Assembly: GCA_009823395.1 (NCBI GenBank)
Contig: CM020502.1
Span: 22,801,944-22,865,943, forward strand
Reading direction: 5' to 3'
Length of the DNA stretch: 64,000 nt
From: Thamnaconus septentrionalis
Taxonomy: Eukaryota; Chordata; Actinopteri; Tetraodontiformes; Monacanthidae
Position 1 is the first letter of the stretch; each line of letters begins with the position of its first letter. A program made the translations under genes and the position numbers. The notes under the pieces are model-generated. The model saw nothing but the letters and a program-made list of their open reading frames with translations. It was not told the origin of the DNA and searched no databases. Below are positions 9,666-21,660 of the stretch, piece by piece.

Positions 9666-11270
9666 AGGTAAAAAAAAAAAAAAAAAGCACAGACCTGCCT
9701 AGCACCCCTGAAAGAGGCTTTTCATGGTTTGCGGGTGGTGGGGGGAGTGATGATTGTCAGCACTGTTACAAAGTCGAGTGACGAGCAGTGAGAGCCACGT
9801 GCGTTTTTATATTGTTAAACAAAGGCAGACTGGCGTTTAAATATGCCACTTTTCTCCTTGCTAGGACGATTAACTCTGGCACTCTGGCTAAAAGCACAGA
9901 TGATATAACATGACTTTTCGCTGAGCACTGTTGTCGTGAAAAAAAAATCTATATTGGTCTCTTTCTGCATGTGTAAATGCCGCCTGGTATAAAAACTATC
10001 AATGCATTTCCTGGGTGGCAAACCTTTTTTCAAAAGCCTAATAGGAAACACAATGTTCAGTTTGGAGCTCATGGGTGGTCGGGGTAAAGGCGGCTACAGT
10101 TTCCAGAGCTACACTGCTATTATGTTTCAGAAAGATTTGGCATGTGATCCTTTAGTTTAGAACTAGACTGGAGGAGTTTGGCGACTGGTGATAACATATT
10201 AAAGAAGGAGAATCCCACTTGCAAAAACATCTTAAACATTTAGTCCATGCCAATTAATTCTCACATGTGCAGCCACATGTATGGTATGTCAGTATTTTTT
10301 TTTCATTATTCTCATCAGCTGTTTATTGAATTGAGGAAAATAAAACTATGCAATCCAATATCTGAAGCTCTGCTGCAATTTTTAAAAAAAAGTACATATC
10401 ATTCCATATTTCTCCTTGGAAATAGGTTTCTCTGAGACCTGCACCATTGTCTGAAAGCTCCGCAAGATCCACCAAACAGGAGTCCAGACATTTTTTTTCT
10501 GGTCGACTGTTTTCCCAACTGCCGCGTTGGTTAAGAAGTGTGACAAATCACGTTCTGCGATTCCATGACAGCCCAGTTCTGCAAAGTCCTGAGCAGCCTC
10601 TCATTCAGGGACAGAGGCAAATCTCATTTCGAGGTCGCGAGCGAACGATACGGATCGAAGGGTGGGATTATGCAGTAAAGCCGACCACTATCCCATGAAG
10701 CCAGCAGCTGAAAGGAACAATGTGAGCAGGTAGTGATTTACTGTGTAATCTGGTGGTCTGGTCTTGGGAAAGAGCCCCTTTTCTTTACGTTTCCTGGCGA
10801 CCCCCCACCATTCACAGACTTTCTGGGGAAAAAAATAATCGCTTTGACTTTTCCGCAGGACATAATGAAGGAGCGGCACGATTAACTGTGCTCACCGCAA
10901 TACTCAGGTAACGCTTGCGGCACACAAGTGGATTTTTGTCCGATTTCCCTGTCGAGTCTGGTATTGACTATCTGTCTCCGTCGATCCTGTTGTTTGAGGG
11001 CTTTTCGCACATAATCACAGCATCTCTGACTGGTCCGCCGTCTGTCACACTGTTTAAAAAAAGATCAGCTGCTCTCGGAAAAAGGACAAAAATGTAACAC
11101 AATCTAGCCAACAAAAAAAAAAAAGATCTGCCGACTTGAGTAGATGTGCAATTTTGTGGCAGATTCAAAGTGATTGAAGCAATTTGCCAAATTTCATTTG
11201 CGAAAACGATCATCCCGAGAACATGATGCCTCGCCACTCTTTGCCCTGCGTGGCAAATCGCACCAAAAAA
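9666..11270. other. Unassigned noncoding stretch
   Basis: It holds poly-A runs (9670-9686, 11113-11124) and mixed sequence without a recognised gene or mobile element. Some sub-blocks look complex (10540-10690, 10900-11040) but there is too little to call. Confidence 0.4.
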
Positions 11271-12630
11271 AAGAGCTGGATGCATTAATGAGTTAAACCT
11301 GGAGAGCTTACGCATGATAAAACGACGGTGTCTGGGAGGGGCTGTAATTGCGGCGTGGAATGATGAGCGCCGAGTGGGGAGTGCGACACACAATCAGTTT
11401 AAGATAAAAGTTCTCCTTGTGTGTGTTGAGGGCGTCGAGGGTGCGGATGTGGAGGTGAAGAACGGAGTGGGGGGAAAACCGGGTAATGACTCAGAACAGG
11501 TGGGGGGTCAGGCGGAGGATCATCAATCTGAGGGGGACGGGTTAATGGGCACGCGGCTGGAAAATAGAAGGCTGCGGGGGAAAAGAGAAGCTGCGGCTGA
11601 CGCAAACTGGTGTACAAGGTTTGCCGGGCAAACATTAGTCCTCCTGGGGCTGATGTAATGGGACGCATGCGGGATGGGAAACTGGGCAGAATGGGAGAAT
11701 ATGAGCGGGGAGCGACTGCAGCTGAGGCGAGTTTTGTGACTAACTAACCAGATTCTTAATATCATTTATACACGTTTTTCATACTTATTGTGAAACCCAC
11801 ATCACTTGCTCCCACAATGTTAAAAATTTACTCTGTGCAGAACTGGATAAAGGAGTATTTACCTCATTATCCATCCACCTGCCTATCTCACTTCGCTAGG
11901 CTAGGCTAGGATTTGCAGCTGTGAAAATCCAAAGAGACTAAACACCTTCAGGAAGTTTTGACACTATATAAGACTCTGATAAGTGGCCATTACTTTGAAG
12001 GAGTGTTTTTCTATGGCTTCCAGATGTGTTTCCTTGCCCACACAGACACCCCTGTTTAGCCACAACATAAATGGTTTACACGTTATTAAGTCCTCTCTAA
12101 AGGAGATAATTCAAGTGTTGTGTATAAAGCAAAGTTGCTGTAGGAACTGACCCAGTCAGCTGTGTCTGGGACCATCTCCTTCAGCTCAGGACTCGTCAAA
12201 ATAAAAGAGAGCGAGACACTTGCAGAGACTTTTTATTGGGTTTTTATTTATTCACCATACGCACACAGTGCACAAACCAATCATCATACAAATTAAGACA
12301 AGACATCACGTGGCAACGCTTCTGATCTCTCTGTTACACACACACGACTTCACTGTGGGTTTTCCAGGCCGGGATGGCGGCTGCTCCACCTCTCTGAAGA
12401 CCCCATCAGCGCTTTATGGCCACTGGAAAGACATTTTTGACAATGGGCCTGCATGCTGTTCATCAACAGTGTGGCTAGCACAGTGCCCTTGAGCAAACCA
12501 TGTTGTAGGAGGAGCCAGCGGAAAACTGCATTTTCATGTAAGAAATACGTCCTGCGGCGCCTCGTTTCGCTGCGTGTCCATTTTTTGCTCTTTAAGTTGT
12601 TGACAGAACCCGATTCAAACATTTTCCCAC
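11271..12630. other. Unassigned noncoding stretch
   Basis: A homeodomain-core-bearing piece (GCATTAATGAGTTAAACC, 11281-11300) comes first. Then follow G-rich sequence to 11720, a short GGCTAGGCTAGG duplication near 11898, and AT-rich ordinary sequence. No gene was recognised. Confidence 0.4.
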
Positions 12631-12845
12631 TAATTGGATGTTTTTTTCTTTGGCGTACGCGGGATTAATCAGCCGCAGGGTGCGTAATGTTGTTTGGGCA
12701 GCTGAGAGGTATTACAGCCAAGCCATTAACATATCATTAAAGAGTCCTAAGCACCGTAATTGCAGCCAGAATGCTGATGCTACGTTCTCATTAGGCGGAG
12801 GCTCGTCTGCGTTGCAATGGGGCTTTTATTTTTCCGTGAAATGTT
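12631..12845. promoter_or_regulatory. Candidate conserved noncoding element
   Basis: A compact complex block contains GGGATTAATCAGCC, CCATTAACATATCATTAAAG, CCGTAATTGCAGCC and TCTCATTAGGCGG. There are four ATTA/TAAT cores in about 150 bases, flanked by ordinary sequence. I infer a homeodomain-responsive enhancer. Confidence 0.42.
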
Positions 12846-13670
12846 GAGGAGGGAGGAAAAAAAAATCTCTGACAAGTCAGCAAAACGTTATCAGAATGGA
12901 AGTCCGCAGGTCGCAGCGTCAAGGCGGCGGAATGGTTTCCAGGCAGCGTAAACAAGCTTTACCAGGACAAGAACCTGGAAAGTTGGGGCTAAACGACGGG
13001 TTTTCTGGCCCGCCTTGATGTCATTTGTCTTTTTTTTCAGGGTCATAAAAACTTGCCTGAAGATTTATGCACCGTGCGGTGTTGCCAAATGAGCGCGTAA
13101 AAATTTGATTATCGCTGACGAGCGTTGGCTCTAGCCCTCTTTGATTTCTGATGCTCGTTTTTTTTTTTTTACACATACAAGCTTTAAACTGAAGCGAAAG
13201 ATGGTGCAAGTTTTTTGGCCCGCGCCTTTAGCCTCTTCTCTGTTAGCGTTTAGCTTGATACGTGCTACGAGGGCTAAAAGACTGGTCATTTTCTATTTGA
13301 CGATCCTCGTCTTTGTTGTAAATGCAGATTTACACAACGCCATACATCCTCTTCTCTCATACCAACAACCTTTATGCACTCTATTGCTACGTGCACATTT
13401 CTTTTGTTCTTTGAAATGCAACCGTGCAGTGCAGATTTTGCAGCAGCCTGTGCAGAGCTTACTCTGCCTCATGAATGCAAATCCAATAAGAAGACCCAAC
13501 CAAAGGTGGATGTTAAGCAAGTCAAACAAAGGGATTATCCAAATAACGTTAAAATCATTTTTCAATCATTTTTTTGTTGTCATCTGAATTAATAGGACTC
13601 AAACTTCCCGACAAAAGTGTCATAAGTTCCTCTGGTGAGACAGATTTTGTGAAAAAAACATAAAAATCTG
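12846..13670. other. Unassigned noncoding stretch
   Basis: Mixed AT-rich sequence with poly-A/T runs (12859-12867, 13159-13170). No domain is seen in the open frames here. Confidence 0.4.
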
Positions 13671-14350
13671 GTTTTGTTGACTCACCCTCTGCATTTCGAC
13701 GTGGCAGGAATCGTCTGTGTCAATATTTGACCGTCGCTCTCCGCTTTAATTACAGATTCCATTTGTGCACTCGCCCAAATTTCAGGGATTATCCAATTAC
13801 TGCCTGCGTGCCGACAAACAAGGGGGCCTCCTTTGCCGCCCGCTAATTGGAACGAGGCGCGGCTGTCGGCGCTCAAAGGAGAAGCCCTATCACTGAGAAT
13901 TATTGAATAGAGGAGACAAAAAAGCAGGATATGTGGCCTGCCTTGGGCTGCTCGTGGGTTTCCTCTGATTTCATCAGAAAAAAAAAGATGGCTCAGGCGA
14001 TTCCCCCAGACATCAGCCAGCTGCCGCGTGTAGGCGAGCGCTGCTGCCTGCCTGCCTGCCTGCCTGCCCAAAAAAAAAAAAATCTCTGAGAAAAGAAAGT
14101 GCAAGAATCACGCCGCGCCTCTGCAATTCATCTCCAGCGTTCGGAGTCGCTCCTAAACAATCCTTCAGCGCGCCGCCCCGCTGTCAGCCAATTTGGTGCG
14201 GCAAGTGTGACATCGTTACGCTTTAATGAGCCGGCACGCAATTGTGCTGTTATGTACGGCAATTTCTCGGCTTATGGCAGATTTAACATGAGCAATTGTG
14301 TCGGTGACAGGCAAATCCCAAACGGGTTTTTTTTTGTTTTTGTTTTTTTG
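13671..14350. promoter_or_regulatory. Candidate conserved noncoding elements with a TGCC repeat between them
   Basis: The left part (13730-13860) has CTTTAATTACAGATTCC and CGCTAATTGGAAC. The right part (14180-14310) has CGCTTTAATGAGCC, GGCACGCAATTGTGC and GAGCAATTGTGTC. A (TGCC)n run at about 14044-14068 and poly-A separate them. No exon is supported. Confidence 0.4.
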
Positions 14351-15180
14351 GATTGATTAGACGAATCAGAATTCACTTAGAAACCTTTTATTTGGGGCTT
14401 GCTAACTGTCACTAATGGGCCCAATTTAACATGTTTTATGATGACGTTCCTGCTGCTGGCTTTTCCCTTTGAATTCTCCCTCGCTATGCAAAATTACTAT
14501 TATCGGTGTACATCTTTGCCCTCAGCTGATTGACACGTTTAAAGGCATTTATCCAGAATCCATTTGTCAATTCACAATGCTACAATATGCTTGTAATCCG
14601 TTGGTAAGATGAATATAGGAAAAAAATCATCCTTGACTTTTTTATGTGAGTGCCTTATGTGGAAATTAGCTATGTGGGGAGATTAGACAACAGTAGACAA
14701 CTAATCTTGTGTTTTTAAGAAAAAACAAGCATGTTTTCTTGTATGACACACTGTTTTCTGGAGATTTGCATACTGTAGAGTTGTTTTTGGATATTTACTC
14801 ATATGTGGGTACAATACAATGAATGAATCAAATCAATAAAAGATTCTGTTGGAGACTGCAAACAGAGAGCTAAATATTTATAATCTGTTTTCTGGTGAGC
14901 TGCAGACATTTTATTTAGGTGATTAATAATGCAAGGGAGCTGCACTGGAATCTGAGTGGGGAGAAAAAAAATCCCCAAGGACTAGGAAAACAGCTACGAG
15001 ACATGGAAGTTAAACTTGGTGACCTACAGGATTAACTGGATTTCAGAGAGCTGGCGGTGGTGCAGCCAGGTGTGGGCCGGCGGCGTGAAATTTGAGAAAG
15101 CACACAGGCAAACAAACAAACCAACAAACAAACACACCCACCACAAGGACAAAGAGAGAGTCGGTGATGGACAAATTAAA
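14351..15180. other. AT-rich stretch, nothing recognised
   Basis: AT-rich single-copy-looking sequence. A short AAAC-type repeat run is at about 15108-15134 (CAAACAAACAAACCAACAAAC). Confidence 0.4.
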
Positions 15181-16120
15181 GGAGATGCGGCAGGTTGAAC
15201 AGGCGGCGTTCATAATTTATTGAGCAGCATTGATGTTACAACAGGGGACAAATGAAGCAGAGAACACAAAAGAGCATTATTTATTACGAGAATAAAAGTG
15301 GTACCCGCGGCGGGGGAAGGGGAGAGGGCTGGATACAGTAGCAGCTACACCACTGTACACAACTGAACACAAATTTAACACATTATGGCGGCTGTTGGAC
15401 GAAAAAAAAAATCCCATTGCTCTGCTTCTGATGATTTTCATGTTTTTACCTGAACCTGGAGATTTGGTGACCTTGTACAAGCGGCGCCTTTCCCTCCTCC
15501 TGGAGGGAAAAATAGCTAAATAATAGGAATAAAAAAGAAAGTGCCATTGCATAATTTATGGAGCCGCACGGCTGTCAAGGTGGAAATGAGGTTGTGGTGC
15601 GTTGCTCCGCCGAATATTTTGACATTTTGGAAACGTGAGGTTTACAACTCACCGGCGGGATCACAGGCGAGGTGCGCGCGGAAAGAAAACTAAGGCAGTG
15701 CAACGCGAAAAGAAAAAAAAGCGAACGCGCCCTCGGGCGAAGAAGCGGGGATGGATGGCTGCAATCAATTGGAGCCTCCCTCCCCTCCATATGCCGGCTG
15801 TTTTTAAATAATGCAGGGCGCTTTTTTCCCATAGACGCCGCAATTGTTGATTCCCACCTTTAGGTTCCCATGGACCACCCCCACACATTCCCCCCTCGCC
15901 CACCGACTCCCCCACGCTGGTCTAGAATCAAATCCTTTTCTGAGCCTCCACTAATGTGCCTCCCCTGCTCTGCTATTCTCTCAGACTCTCTCATGTCTCT
16001 ATAAAGATGCTGCCGGTGCTGGCTGAGCTGGCGGTGCTGGTGGTGAGAGACTCGTAGGAGTGGGAACCTGAAAAATAAATTAAACCGATAATGCAAGCTA
16101 AAGAAACTTCCCATCCCACC
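15181..16120. other. Mixed noncoding, possible regulatory pieces
   Basis: It includes GTTCATAATTTATTGAGCAGC near 15207 and C-rich stretches at 15870-15930. No gene or mobile element was recognised. Confidence 0.35.
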
Positions 16121-17300
16121 CACGGAATATTAGATCACAACATCTCGCCGCCTTAAATAAATCATTAAGCCTCAGCGGACCGTATCCATTGCAATTTCAT
16201 CTCCGATAATTACCCACCTCGTAGCGCCGAGCCGCTAATGTCACGCAACTGGCGAACGCCAAGTGTCATATTCTGCAAAACATCCAGGGGATCAATAATT
16301 CAGTTTTTTTTCTCCCTGCCTCCGCCCGGTTATCCGGCGACAACAACAGGCAGATCGTGTTTCGGAGGAGCGGCTCATTTTTACGGCGAACACAAACAAA
16401 AGGTTGACATTTAAAACCCAGAGCCTCGGCGGTCCCCCCGGCGGGAGACGGATCATTTGAATTTCTTGCTTAATTGGTCAGCGGCGAGACCGAGCACGGC
16501 TGGTCATGTCGAGCCCGGCCAACGCGCTCTGAATCCAATTTGCCGCGAGCGGAGAGTGGCGCCATTTCAGAGTTTGGAAGTTTCTTTGGCTGAGCGCGAG
16601 ACGCTGATCAAATAAAACTGAACATCAACGCCGTGTTTGGTCTAGTTAGGCCAGAAAGATCCTTTCATTGGTCACAAAATGTTAGTTTTGGGGAATAGCT
16701 GCGCCGCAATATAAAGGATTTACGGGATATCGAGTTCACACGATAGACAAAATTCAACATTTTAACACCTCAGGGGATTATTTTGTTTTTTTTGTAATTA
16801 GGGATTAAAAACGACCTTGCACTCGCTGCTCGACCTTCACCTGGCATTAGACTCAATTAGCAGTCACGCCAGGTCGGGATGCTGCTGCTAAAACCTGGCA
16901 TTTCCCGGCGCATCTGGAAAAAAAAAAACATTGGCGGCGTCTCCCTGTGATTCCGCACCGACGTGTTTGCATGGCTGCTCTCCAGCCATTTAATCCAATT
17001 TAGGAAGATTAAAAACAGCAACAACAACGACAACAACAACAACAGCAAAGCCGGATTTTATCACGTTTAAGCCGTCACATCGGCGCTTCTCCCCGACTAC
17101 TTTTGCTCAGGCGGATTCATCGAGCGGCTCTGACGAACCTGCGGCTGCACGTTGCTGCGCATGAATCGCTGATTTTCCAATTCAGAGATCTCTATCGGGC
17201 GGGGGGCGCGGTTTGTGAGAGCTTAAAACTCTTAGCACGTGCTGCCGGCAAGCAGGTGGTGAAAGTATTTCCTTTCTCGACAAGCACTCGGCCCTGAACT
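16121..17300. promoter_or_regulatory. Candidate conserved noncoding cluster, CpG-rich
   Basis: This is one of the densest blocks: TAAATAAATCATTAAGCC, CATTGCAATTTCATC, GATAATTACCCACC, GCCGCTAATGTCACG, GATCAATAATTCAG, GCTTAATTGGTCAGC. CpGs are frequent from 16140 to 16640. A short AAC triplet run lies at 17018-17044. There is no coherent coding frame. Confidence 0.42.
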
Positions 17301-17870
17301 TCTTCTGAACAGTGTTTAACAGAGTCGTTTTACACGCTGGCGCACCTCCTCTTCTCCTCCTCCCCCCCGACACCCACCCTTTTTAAAATTTCACCAGCGT
17401 GCACAGTCTGGATAAGGCCAGAGGACGTGAGCGGAGCGGAGCGGTGGCAGCTGTGGAATCCGCAGGAAGTCTGGCGTGGATGCAGCTCGCCGCGTGTTTA
17501 GTGGCTTCTACTCCTACATGAGCCCATCTACCATCACGTAGGAATAAAAAGCCATAAGACACAACAGCAATCTCACAGGAGGAAGGGAAGGAAAGCGAAA
17601 AGAGAGGAACGGAGTTGGACGGGGAGGAAAAGAGGAGGAGTCCGTGCCTGCAAAAGAAAAGGGTGGTTAGGGTGGGTGTGGAGCTCCAAGCAGGGAGGGA
17701 GGAGAGGAGGAGGAGGAGTTGGAGGTAGCGTGGGGGGGTGCGGGGTGGAGAAGTGAGGAACAAGGCTGTGAGGAGGAAGAGGAGGAGGAGGTGGAGGAGG
17801 TGTAGCAGTCATACAGCAGGCAGAGGTAACCCACAGGTGAGGAGGGGGGGGGCTATTTACATGGCGACAC
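17301..17870. other. Purine-rich stretch
   Basis: From 17575 to 17850 the plus strand is strongly G/A-rich with repeated GGAGGAGG units and a G8 run near 17843. Long open frames here are products of this bias. An ACAG|GTGAGG donor-like site at 17833 has no matching acceptor that I can support. Confidence 0.4.
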
Positions 17871-18070
17871 TCGCTGTTTGTCTTTGCCTCTGTTTGATTA
17901 TGAGCCTCTGTGAGCAGGCGGATGAATATGCATCACAGGCGGTGGCGGCGGCGGCGGCGGCAGCGCAGCGGAGGAATTCCTCTGTGTGTAAACCATATTT
18001 GATGCGCTCGGAGCAAATGGCTCCGATGAACCCGAGCAAACTTCCATCTGCTCCGTCTTCCAGGCAACGG
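17871..18070. promoter_or_regulatory. Candidate conserved noncoding element with GGC repeat
   Basis: Complex sequence GATTATGAGCCTCTGTGAGC and GATGAATATGCATCACAGG flanks a (GGC)n run at 17944-17962. It could also be part of a coding exon, since alanine repeats are common in transcription factors, but no domain follows. Confidence 0.3.
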
Positions 18071-18297
18071 GTATTTCTTTATTTATTTATTTTACATCTT
18101 TACGGCGTGCCTGCTGCCTCTCTCAAAAAACAAAAACACACACAACAAAATACCAAAAAAAAAAGAGGCTCTATTTCATTTGGAAACAAGCTCTGGCTGA
18201 TACCCACTTCATATTCTCCGCATTTTTTCCGCAGCGGTGAGAGAGAGAGATAGAAGAGAGTCGTGCCAGCTTGCAAAGGGGTTACAGTAGGAGTGTG

Positions 18298-18301
<4 letters not shown>

Positions 18302-18328
<27 letters not shown>
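18302..18328 (+). repeat. (CA)n microsatellite
   Basis: A pure CA run of about 27 bases. Confidence 0.96.
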
Positions 18329-18589
18329 CGAGTCAGATAAATATGTATGACTCCATCGCGGTAGGTTTCCTGCTTTGTATGCTAATGATCTTATACAAGT
18401 TTAATAACGCAGCCGTGCAGAGGGTAGCGTGGAGGTGGCGGCGGAGGCAGAGGCAAAGGGGTGGGGCGGAGGAGGAGATCCGACCCGCAGATCCTCGCAA
18501 AGCCACCCCCCACCCCCCAACATCTCCCCCACCTCCTCCTCCTCCTCCAGCGCTGCGAGGCCTCACGAGAGGAGGCGCAAGGCGATGTG

Positions 18590-18920
18590 ATGTAACAGAT
18601 TGCACTTAATCTCGTTAATTAGGCGGGAGAAAAAGACGGGATTTCACCGCGCCTCGGCGTAATGAGTCGAAAGGTTGCGGCCGATAAAATAGGTCGCCGG
18701 CGTTCTATATTTGAAGGCGGGAAGTTCGTGGGGAACGTTGGGAGTGGTTCGTTGCTCGGCTCTTGCTTACAGCCAAGTCGCCTGCGTCAACGTCGACATG
18801 AAGACAACATCAAAACGATGCCGCTATAGTTTCTATCGTCGGAGAACCAGCATGTGGTTATTGAAGCGTCTTTGCTTTAAAATAGTAGCGCAGATCATTA
18901 TGGTGCACAGTGCGTGGGGG
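18590..18920. promoter_or_regulatory. Candidate conserved noncoding element
   Basis: It starts with ACTTAATCTCGTTAATTAGGC, a tandem of homeodomain cores, followed by CGGCGTAATGAGTC and GCCGATAAAATAGG. Composition is complex and no gene was recognised. Confidence 0.33.
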
Positions 18921-19890
18921 TGATTACAACAAACTAACAGCCTCTGAAACACGATTTCCCAGGCATTCTTCTGCTTTTTTGCTCATTTAGCTGCTGTTTG
19001 CTTTTCTTAAAAAAAAAGAAAAGAAATTCAAGTAGTAAATGAAAACTCTCCTGCCATGTCATCTAGCCATGAAATTATGAAGCGTTATGACGACAGGAGG
19101 CACTCGGAATACAAAAGCAGCTGAAGACTGTCCTCAGCCAGATAGCACATTAAAATGCTGCTTCATGTTAATGCGTCGCCTCTTATGAGCCATTTATTAT
19201 GGATTGAGCGCAGTCAGCACTTCCTGCTTTTTGAGGAAATCTTTTCATTTTTTATGCACTTGAATTTAAATGTAAAAATAAAGCATTTATGTGTGCACTA
19301 GTAATGAATGTCGCGATTGAAAGTGTCCACCTACCTGTACTTTGTTGCAATATAGTTACTTGCAGATCAGTAAATACAGAGTATATTGTACTTTTCTGGG
19401 CTTTATAAACTAAAAAAGGTCTGATGTCTTTTTTCATGTCCGAGCTCTTGCTTTGCAAATCCAAATGATCAAAAAAAAAAAAAGTCAGTATAGACAAGTG
19501 TTTTTGTTTTGCTTTAGAACAGTTTGCTTCGAGATACAGCCTGCAGAATATTAAAGCCAGACGGGGACTCTGGTGTGATGGTGCGACTAAACACTGTCTA
19601 GAGGCTCGTTGTGATTTTCATTAGTTGGCTTAAACACGATGGCTAAGGCTTTGTGCTACTGCGTGTGTGTGTGCGTGTGTGTGTGATTTCAGGTTTGGAG
19701 CACAACTTTCTGCATCTGTTTCAGGTGGTGCTCATGTTCCCCGGTGTTGGCTGGACTCCTGGAGGATCCTGCAAGCAAACACACACAGGAGAGAAGAGAC
19801 GTGAGTTTAAAATCTTCCCTCCCAGATCCATCGATGTCAAACGTCCGAGTCCTCAGCCTGAGGACTCGCGGAAAAGAAAGGAAAAGAAAA
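18921..19890. other. Unassigned stretch
   Basis: AT-rich sequence with homopolymers (19009-19017, 19470-19482). A splice-bounded segment at about 19725-19800 on the plus strand is discussed among the findings. A string HTGEK read here is isolated and is not a zinc finger. Confidence 0.4.
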
Positions 19891-20130
19891 AGCCATGCTG
19901 TGCTTTTTAGGGGGACCGCCCAGCCATTGTTCAGCCATTAACCACAAACCAATTAAGTCCCTTGTTGAGCAGCAGTTACTTCTTGATGACTGCTGCGGTT
20001 TTTCTCCGCCTAATGAAAAGTTAATAGTGAGCACATTGCTGCACCTGCGAGCGCTGCGCCGGGTGAAACTGTTGACAGCGAGTGAACAGACGGCCAGCAG
20101 CCAGCGGGGGGCGCTGTAAGAACGCCACCT
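19891..20130. promoter_or_regulatory. Candidate conserved noncoding element
   Basis: GCCATTGTTCAGCCATTAACC (SOX-like ATTGTTC), CCAATTAAGTCCC, and CCTAATGAAAAGTTAATAG are packed into about 120 bases. There is no open frame with a recognisable domain. Confidence 0.38.
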
Positions 20131-20539
20131 CCAAAAATAATACTAAACTAGTGATTAAATTAAAAAGAAAAGAGAAAAGTTTGGCTTTGAATTCATCATC
20201 GAAGAAGCCGTTTTGTTGTTGCTGTTGTTTTTTTTTGGCGGGGGCGGAACGACGCGGCGGACAATGAGCGGTGACGTCTTCATTGAGAGATGATTGATGC
20301 GGCTGCCAGGGAGAGGAGAGGTTTGACAGACGGATCGCTCAAACAGTCAAGCTGCAAAAGCCCAATAATATGATGAATGGCCTATTTGCCCAGCACATGA
20401 GCGGGAGGCTTGCGTGGAGATTAGACGTGCATGATTCGAACCGCTCCCCACCCCCCAAACCCACACACACCCAACCCTCCCTTTCTTTCCTTGGGTTACG
20501 CCTCGTCCACGGAACAGATTACAGATTCTGAATAACACG

Positions 20540-21660
20540 TCTGCGTTTCTCGCCCCCCCATTGAGTTGGGGGAGGAGGGAGAGAGTGGTGCGAATTTAAA
20601 GTTGAGAGCCATTTTTCCGAATTGAAAATAACGCGGCTCGGCTCATTTATCACTCGGCATCGTCTCGGGGGGGTGGGGTGGGGTTGAAGGGGGGGGGTGG
20701 AGGTAAAAAATGGGTTTATCGATTATGAGGCATCACACCTGTGAGGGTTTCACCTTCCGCCGCCCCCCACAAAACACAAGGGGTGCCGCCGAGCGTTTTG
20801 CGATCGGTGATTAATCCTGCTTTCTGGGAAGCGGGGAAAAAGTTGGCGCCTCATTATCGCCGCAGCAAAAAACTATTATTAGCCGCCCGTTACTCTCGCC
20901 TTGAGTATCACAAAGGCATCGTTTCACGCTCGGCAACAAGCGCAAACTGTATTTAAGACGGAGCCACTAATCACTTTGCCAAACAGCGTCTGCGCCTGTT
21001 GATACAGCGACCCCCCCTCACCCCACCCCGCCGACTCTTGCCGTTTTTATAATTGATGCGCAATCGGCGTGAAGTGCCTCAGATACGACAGGAGGCCCTG
21101 ATGGATTTCCAGATAGTTTGGGTTTGGGGAGAGGAGGCAGATGTAGGGATGTTTTTTTTTTTTACTTTCTTCCCTCCCCTCTTGCGCGCTATCGTTTCCA
21201 CCCTGCGGCGAACAAAATAGCCCTCATACATCCCTGTAATCTGCATTAGCGGCGGAGCAGCAGCCAGCAGACGTCGCGGAGGGGGGATGAGTAATGGGGC
21301 GACCGCTCATCTGGCAGCAGTTATATTACGTCTCAAGTAAAGGAAAAAAAAAACGGAGGCGATGCCCAACCGGCGAGAATATGAAATCTAACAAAATGAG
21401 CAGGCCACCGCGCCGCTGCCTTGTGTCTGTCAGCCGGCATTAACACGAAAAACGCGTCCGAGAATGTTTCTGTCGTCTCGCCGCATTCCACCTGTTCCCA
21501 CTTTGTTTTTCCATTTGTTTCACCGCCGATTTGATGAATGTGCTGTAATTCAGATCTGTCATCTCTGACGGCCTGGCCTTGGGTCTCCAAGATGACTTAT
21601 GGGGGGGATGGCAAAAAATAGAAATTGCAGAAATTAAACTTAATTGTGGTGTGGATGGCT
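20540..21660. promoter_or_regulatory. Candidate conserved noncoding cluster
   Basis: Several complex blocks occur: GTTTATCGATTATGAGGC and CATCACACCTGTGAGG (20716-20745), GCGATCGGTGATTAATCC (20801-20818), TATAATTGATGCGCAATCGG (21047-21066) and GCATTAGCGGCGG (21243). A G-rich tract at 20667-20700 and poly-T at 21152-21163 interrupt them. Confidence 0.38.
20667..20700 (+). other. G-quadruplex-type tract
   Basis: Four or more runs of at least four G (G7-T-G4-T-G4-TTGAA-G9) fit the classical G-quadruplex pattern on the plus strand. Confidence 0.7.

Noticed and set aside
17655..17685. GGTTAGGGTGGG resembling telomeric repeat
   Set aside because: It is a single unit in purine-rich sequence with no tandem TTAGGG.
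19653..19910. HTGEK string suggesting a C2H2 zinc-finger linker
   Set aside because: There are no Cys or His pairs at finger spacing. The string comes from a CACACA-rich segment.
20400..20450. GGTTCGAATC on the minus strand resembling a tRNA T-loop
   Set aside because: The bases on each side do not pair as a T-stem, and no acceptor or anticodon arm can be drawn.
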